From assembly GCA_041598875.1 (NCBI GenBank), contig JBFHXP010000007.1:1-43198 (forward strand): a stretch of 43,198 bases of DNA, written 5' to 3'. Shown in pieces: positions 39,838 through 43,198 of this stretch. The translations under genes and the position numbers were made by a program. The stretch is from JAKITW01 sp041598875. Lineage in GTDB: Bacteria; Desulfobacterota; Desulfobulbia; Desulfobulbales; BM004. How positions within the stretch are numbered: the first letter of the stretch is position 1; every line of letters begins with the position of its first letter. The notes under the pieces were generated by a model. It searched no databases. It was not told where the DNA came from and saw only the letters and a list, made by a program, of their open reading frames with translations.

Positions 39838-40194
39838 ATGGGATCAGCGGAACGCCGCGTCTTTGCAAGAGTTCCTGCCAATTTCGAGGTCGATGTCATC
39901 CACAAGGATAACTATATCATCTCCTTTAACCGTGACATCTCGGTAGACGGGATGTTTCTCTGTACCCAGAATCCACCACCGGTGGGAAGCCAGGTCAGGC
40001 TGCACTTCACCTTGGACCATATGGAAAAAATCGAACTTCCGGCAATCGTCATCTGGGTGGATACCAGGGGGCCGGTGGAAGAACACGGCATCGGGGTCCA
40101 GTTTCTTGACCAGCCTTCTCCGGAATTCAAAAAGAGCATCCTCAAACTCCTTGACCGGATCAAGATCCTGCAGCACGACTTCAAATACGTTTAG
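39838..40194 (+). CDS. PilZ-domain c-di-GMP-binding protein
   Basis: 118 residues. R7-VFA-R11 is the RxxxR switch and D33-I-S35-VD-G38 the DxSxxG motif, both needed to bind cyclic di-GMP. It is a single-domain PilZ protein of the type that adjusts motility, polysaccharide or adhesion machinery by contact. GGAG stands 9 nt before the ATG at 39838; a GTG 14 codons earlier is possible. It is alone, with a REP-like repeat downstream. Confidence 0.9.
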   Translation: MGSAERRVFARVPANFEVDVIHKDNYIISFNRDISVDGMFLCTQNPPPVGSQVRLHFTLDHMEKIELPAIVIWVDTRGPVEEHGIGVQFLDQPSPEFKKSILKLLDRIKILQHDFKYV

Positions 40195-40320
40195 CGTGTC
40201 GGGATCTGCACCCTAACCCCCACCATAATTCATTAAATCGGTATTCGGCAGACGACATCCGAAACCTCTATGACACCCGAAAATGAACGGGATCAGGGCA
40301 TCCAAACATCACCACAACCC

Positions 40321-40402
40321 GTAGGTTGGGGTGAGCTCGCGAACCCCAACAAAACAAGTTGGGGTTTGCACCCCACAAGTTGGGGTTTGCACCCCAACCT
40401 AC
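40321..40402. repeat. REP-like GTAGGTTGGGG inverted repeat with a 21-nt tandem duplication
   Basis: GTAGGTTGGGGTG (40321-40333) is inverted at 40390-40402. Between them a 21-nt unit, ACAAGTTGGGGTTTGCACCCC, is repeated twice in tandem (40354-40374 and 40375-40395). It lies in the 376-nt gap between the PilZ and SLC13 genes, which has no gene. The GTAGGTTGGG type is widespread in bacteria and starts with GTAG, like REPs served by RAYT proteins. Confidence 0.8.
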
Positions 40403-40570
40403 AAGCAAAAAAAGGCATGCTTTCCTGCCATGACAGCCTAATATCCCGAAGATATTATTGACAGCGCAATGAATGTGACATATCCCCACCATTATGAAAG
40501 AATTTTTCTATTTCATACGTGATACCCACGTCATTTGATTTCACATCACCTTGCAATGGAGTTATTGGCG

Positions 40571-42412
40571 ATGAGCCTTCCCCTGCCCCCCAATGCCCAT
40601 GCCTTGTCGGTACTCCTTCTCACAATCCTCGCGCTGATATTGTTCACCCGCGACAGGATCCCGCTTGAGTCTTCCAGTTTTCTGGTCCTCATCGGCCTGG
40701 CCGTTGGTTTCGAGCTCTTTCCTTTTGAAAAGGATGGGCAGGTTTTGCATGCCGTTGACTTTTTCCATGGTTTCGGGCACGAGGCGCTGGTCGCCGTTTG
40801 CAGCCTGATGATTGCCGGCCAGGGCATCGTTCGCACAGGCGCGCTGGATCCTGTAGGGCGAGGCCTTGCCCGGCTCTGGAAAACCAGCCCGACGATCTCT
40901 CTGCTGGCAACGCTCCTTGTCGGCGGCTTTATCAGCGCCTTTATAAACAATGTTCCGGTTGTCGTCCTGTTTCTCCCCATCTTGATAAGCGTTTCGCTCA
41001 GAACGGGCATGAAGGCGTCTTCGGTTCTGATGCCCATGGGATTTGCCACCTTGCTGGGCGGCACGTGCACCACCATCGGAACCTCCACAAACCTGCTCGT
41101 GGTTTCCGTTGCCGCGGAGATGGGCTTACAACGCATGGGCATGTTCGATTTCCTGCTTCCGGCGGTTATTTCAGGATCCATCGGAATCGCCTATCTCTGG
41201 CTCCTCGCGCCTCGGCTGCTACCCGAACGGAAACCGACACTGACAGACACATCCCCCAGGGTTTTTTCCGCCCATCTCGCAATCCCGGAAGGAAGCCCGA
41301 TGGAAGGGAAAACCCTGGCCGATGCCCGAAAAAAAGTCGACGGCGCCATGAAGGTCAAGAGCGTAAAACGCGGAACCGACAATTTCATGATCCCTTTCCC
41401 GACCCTTGTCCTGAAGGCCGGCGACCACCTTGTCATCCGGGATACTCCGGAGCGGCTGAAGGAGTTTGAAAAATTGCTTGGGGGAACGCTCTATCAGGAT
41501 GACCCGAAGGGCGAGCCCGTGGACGACGAACATCCTTTGAAGGCTGATGACCAGCAGATAGCGGAGGTCGTTGTCATCGAGGGTTCCATTCTTCAGGAAA
41601 GAACCCTTAATGGGATGCGCTTTGCGGACCGGTACGGAATGATTACCCTGGCCATTCACAGGGCGGGAAAAAACCTGGAAAAATTACACGATAGAATCGG
41701 GGACATCACTCTGAGATCTGGAGATATCCTCCTGGTACAGGGCCCCCGCGAGCAGATCGCCAACCTGAAAAAAGAGAACGATTTCCTCGTACTCGATGCC
41801 ACGACGGATCTGCCTTTCGCCCGAAAGGCTCCGATGGCACTGGGCATCATGATGGGCATCATTATCTCAGCCGCGTCAGGGATCCTGCCAATAGCCATCG
41901 GCGCGCCATTCGGTGCGCTGCTGATGATCTTCACGGGGTGCCTGAGCTGGCGCGACGCCACGAGAGCATTGAACGCTCAGGTCGTCCTCATCGTGGTCGC
42001 CAGCCTGGCCCTGGGAGTCGCGCTGCTTAAAACCGGCGCTGCGGAGTATCTGGCGCTGCTTTTCGTGACCCTGTCCGGAGACGCCTCGCCTGAATTCGTG
42101 ATCAGCGGGCTGATGCTTCTGATGGCGGTTCTCACCAACATTGTATCCAACAACGCGGCAGCGGTAATCGGGACCCCGATCGCCGTTTCCATTGCCGCCC
42201 AGATGGGGCAGCCTGCCGAGCCATTTGTTCTCGCGGTACTGTTCGGGGTCAATATGAGCTTTGCCACTCCCATGGCGTATAAAACCAACCTGCTGGTCAT
42301 GAACGCGGGAAATTACAGGTTCAACGATTTTCTCCGGATCGGAGTGCCGCTGGTTCTTATCATGTGGATGACCCTTTCCTGGTTGCTTCCAACCATCTAC
42401 GGCATAGAATAA
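40571..42412 (+). CDS. SLC13-type permease with two RCK_C (TrkA-C) domains
   Basis: 613 residues. Two membrane halves (about 10-215 and 425-610) carry family features: NNVPVVVLFLP and GTSTNLLVV in the first half, SNNAAAVIGTPIA and YKTNLLVMN in the second. Between them are two RCK_C-like regulatory domains (about 225-310 and 330-415). Relatives import dicarboxylates, sulfate or other anions with Na+; the substrate cannot be read from this. Starts at TTG 40535, ATG 40556 and ATG 40571 are in frame; only the last has GGAG at a fair distance. Confidence 0.85.
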   Translation: MSLPLPPNAHALSVLLLTILALILFTRDRIPLESSSFLVLIGLAVGFELFPFEKDGQVLHAVDFFHGFGHEALVAVCSLMIAGQGIVRTGALDPVGRGLARLWKTSPTISLLATLLVGGFISAFINNVPVVVLFLPILISVSLRTGMKASSVLMPMGFATLLGGTCTTIGTSTNLLVVSVAAEMGLQRMGMFDFLLPAVISGSIGIAYLWLLAPRLLPERKPTLTDTSPRVFSAHLAIPEGSPMEGKTLADARKKVDGAMKVKSVKRGTDNFMIPFPTLVLKAGDHLVIRDTPERLKEFEKLLGGTLYQDDPKGEPVDDEHPLKADDQQIAEVVVIEGSILQERTLNGMRFADRYGMITLAIHRAGKNLEKLHDRIGDITLRSGDILLVQGPREQIANLKKENDFLVLDATTDLPFARKAPMALGIMMGIIISAASGILPIAIGAPFGALLMIFTGCLSWRDATRALNAQVVLIVVASLALGVALLKTGAAEYLALLFVTLSGDASPEFVISGLMLLMAVLTNIVSNNAAAVIGTPIAVSIAAQMGQPAEPFVLAVLFGVNMSFATPMAYKTNLLVMNAGNYRFNDFLRIGVPLVLIMWMTLSWLLPTIYGIE

Positions 42413-42455
42413 GATCCGGACGGGACATTCGGATCAGGAACTTTTCGGACAGACC

Positions 42456-42490
42456 CCCCAACAAAACGCGGCGAACAAAACGTGTTGGGG
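42456..42490 (+). repeat. Inverted repeat CCCCAACA / TGTTGGGG after the permease gene
   Basis: Arms of 8 bp across 19 nt, related in sequence to the element at 40321. A T-rich stretch follows (TTTGCTCTTTCCGGTTTTT), so it may also end permease transcription, though the U-tract is broken. Confidence 0.55.
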
Positions 42491-42610
42491 TTTGCTCTTT
42501 CCGGTTTTTCCGTCCGGGTTTCCGGAAAAAAATCCCGCCTGGAGCGGTCCGCACTGTTGGAATATTTCATAATCACCCAAGATAATTAAAATAAATACGC
42601 AAGCTTCCTG

Positions 42611-42626
42611 TGGCTTGCATATTGCA
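42611..42626 (+). promoter_or_regulatory. Candidate sigma-54 promoter of the right-end secreted protein
   Basis: TGGCTTGCATATTGCA carries TGGC and TTGCA with GG and GC exactly 10 nt apart; only the A and C of TGGCAC differ. Start near 42638, about 195 nt before the ATG. Confidence 0.6.
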
Positions 42627-42637
42627 TAAAAAATAAA

Positions 42638-42831
42638 GACCTAATCGCCGTTGCGATCAGTCGGGGTGTACTGAGTTAAAATCAGCACGGCGTCAGGGTG
42701 GGGAGCCTTGATGACGAGTAAGGGGCAGGCACCGAACCGCGATCATTAGTTGTCATTTTTTTTAACATGACACTCGGATAGAGGTGAGGGTGCATCGAAA
42801 AAAACGTCAGGAGAACATGGGAGGAAAGGCA
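42638..42831 (+). ncRNA. Hairpin-rich 5' leader, candidate regulatory RNA
   Basis: From the presumed start: closing helix CTAAT (42641-42645) / ATTAG (42745-42749), hairpin GTG..CTGA / TCAGCAC (42666-42688), hairpin CGTCA (42691-42695) / TGACG (42712-42716) with inner AGG/CCT, and TGTCAT / ATGACA (42751-42772). The sequence does not match GEMM or other riboswitches I know. Whether it is a real RNA element is inference. Confidence 0.4.
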
Positions 42832-43198
42832 ATGCGTGCAATCAGCTGTTTTGCGGTTTTTACCCTTTGGACAGTTTTTGTTTGCCTGGGTTCTGCCCAG
42901 GGCGCCACACTCTTCAGCGACACTTTTTCACCCCAGCAATCAGGATGGAGCTTCATCAGTCCTAGCACCGGATTCATGGGAGAGCTGAACAATAACAATA
43001 ACGTAACAGGTGTAACCCTCAACTTACCGGTGGCAGGCTCCGATCCCAATGCCAGCCTGGAGTTTGACCTCCTGCTGTTCCGAACCATGGATGGGGCAAA
43101 CTGCTGTACTGATACCTTCACTCTGCAGATCAACGGGACCACCATGTACCGGGCAGCCCTGCAAGGCGGAGGCGGGGGCTCCACCCAGGTGTACACCA
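42832..43198 (+). CDS. Secreted protein, N-terminal part; possible PEP-CTERM-type exported protein
   Basis: Only the first about 122 residues are in the window. A signal peptide (about 1-24, ending GSAQG) precedes a beta-rich stretch (ATLFSDTFSPQQSGWSFIS, MDGANCCTDTFTLQINGT). This opening is common in exported beta-sandwich proteins that end in a PEP-CTERM or similar sorting tag, but the C-terminus is not visible. GGAGG lies about 8 nt before the ATG. The frame runs to the window edge without a stop. Confidence 0.7.
   Translation, partial: MRAISCFAVFTLWTVFVCLGSAQGATLFSDTFSPQQSGWSFISPSTGFMGELNNNNNVTGVTLNLPVAGSDPNASLEFDLLLFRTMDGANCCTDTFTLQINGTTMYRAALQGGGGGSTQVYT

Noticed and set aside
42638..42760. 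Cyclic di-GMP (GEMM) riboswitch
   Set aside because: The conserved GEMM blocks (GGGCAAACC, GACGCAAAGC, GCCGGGUU) are absent.

Overview
The window reads as a chromosomal segment of a GC-rich anaerobic deltaproteobacterium (Desulfobacterota), most likely from the Desulfobulbaceae/Desulfobulbales neighbourhood. This is inferred from a tetraheme cytochrome c3, a very large multiheme cytochrome, a CcsA-type cytochrome c assembly protein, FolE2 instead of FolE, and the general gene style. The genus cannot be fixed from sequence reading alone.

Layout. (1) 1-10.7 kb, + strand, is a surface or exported block: the end of a beta-helix protein, a two-domain carboxypeptidase-regulatory-like protein, and a 2758-residue protein. 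The last joins a 13-heme-motif cytochrome domain to seven Ig/cadherin-like modules and two parallel beta-helix domains, and has a good sigma-54-type promoter upstream. (2) 10.8-12.1 kb holds a membrane TPR protein and tetraheme cytochrome c3, both bounded by strong bidirectional hairpin terminators. (3) 12.2-20.6 kb, - strand, is a housekeeping run: purA, rpoZ, dnaJ, moaC, dksA, galT, a lone receiver protein, folE2 and glyS. (4) 21.1-22.3 kb, + strand, encodes tatB/tatC. (5) 22.3-25.7 kb is an accessory island, partly AT-rich: an amputated Rhs core with its variable tip and a small membrane protein starting at TTG (candidate immunity protein), an inverted repeat, an XRE/antitoxin/RelE-type toxin operon, and a RAYT transposase with a -1 frame break at a T6 slippery run, flanked by inverted repeats. 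(6) 25.7-31.4 kb holds TerB-like, radical SAM and deaminase genes, a MORN-SH3b protein, a lytic transglycosylase, a NosL-like protein and an alpha/beta hydrolase. (7) 31.4-40.2 kb holds DUF4105 and DUF3015 proteins, SlyX, a lipoprotein, an unrecognised cytoplasmic protein, an unrecognised membrane protein next to CcsA, a macro-domain protein, a second MORN protein and a PilZ protein. (8) 40.2-43.2 kb holds REP-like repeats, an SLC13/RCK transporter, and the start of a secreted protein preceded by a second sigma-54-type promoter and a roughly 200-nt leader rich in hairpins.

How it hangs together. Cytochrome maturation (CcsA), export (TatBC), periplasmic electron carriage (cytochrome c3) and a giant extracellular-looking multiheme protein fit a cell that moves electrons across its envelope. 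A dispersed palindromic repeat built on CATCCGGAAA...TTTCCGGATG occurs at least five times between genes; two long direct copies bracket the DUF3015 gene. The most unusual single object is the cytochrome/beta-helix giant. The most tractable new-looking elements are the hairpin-rich leader at the right end, the palindromic repeat family, and the Rhs-tip/TTG-start membrane protein pair.
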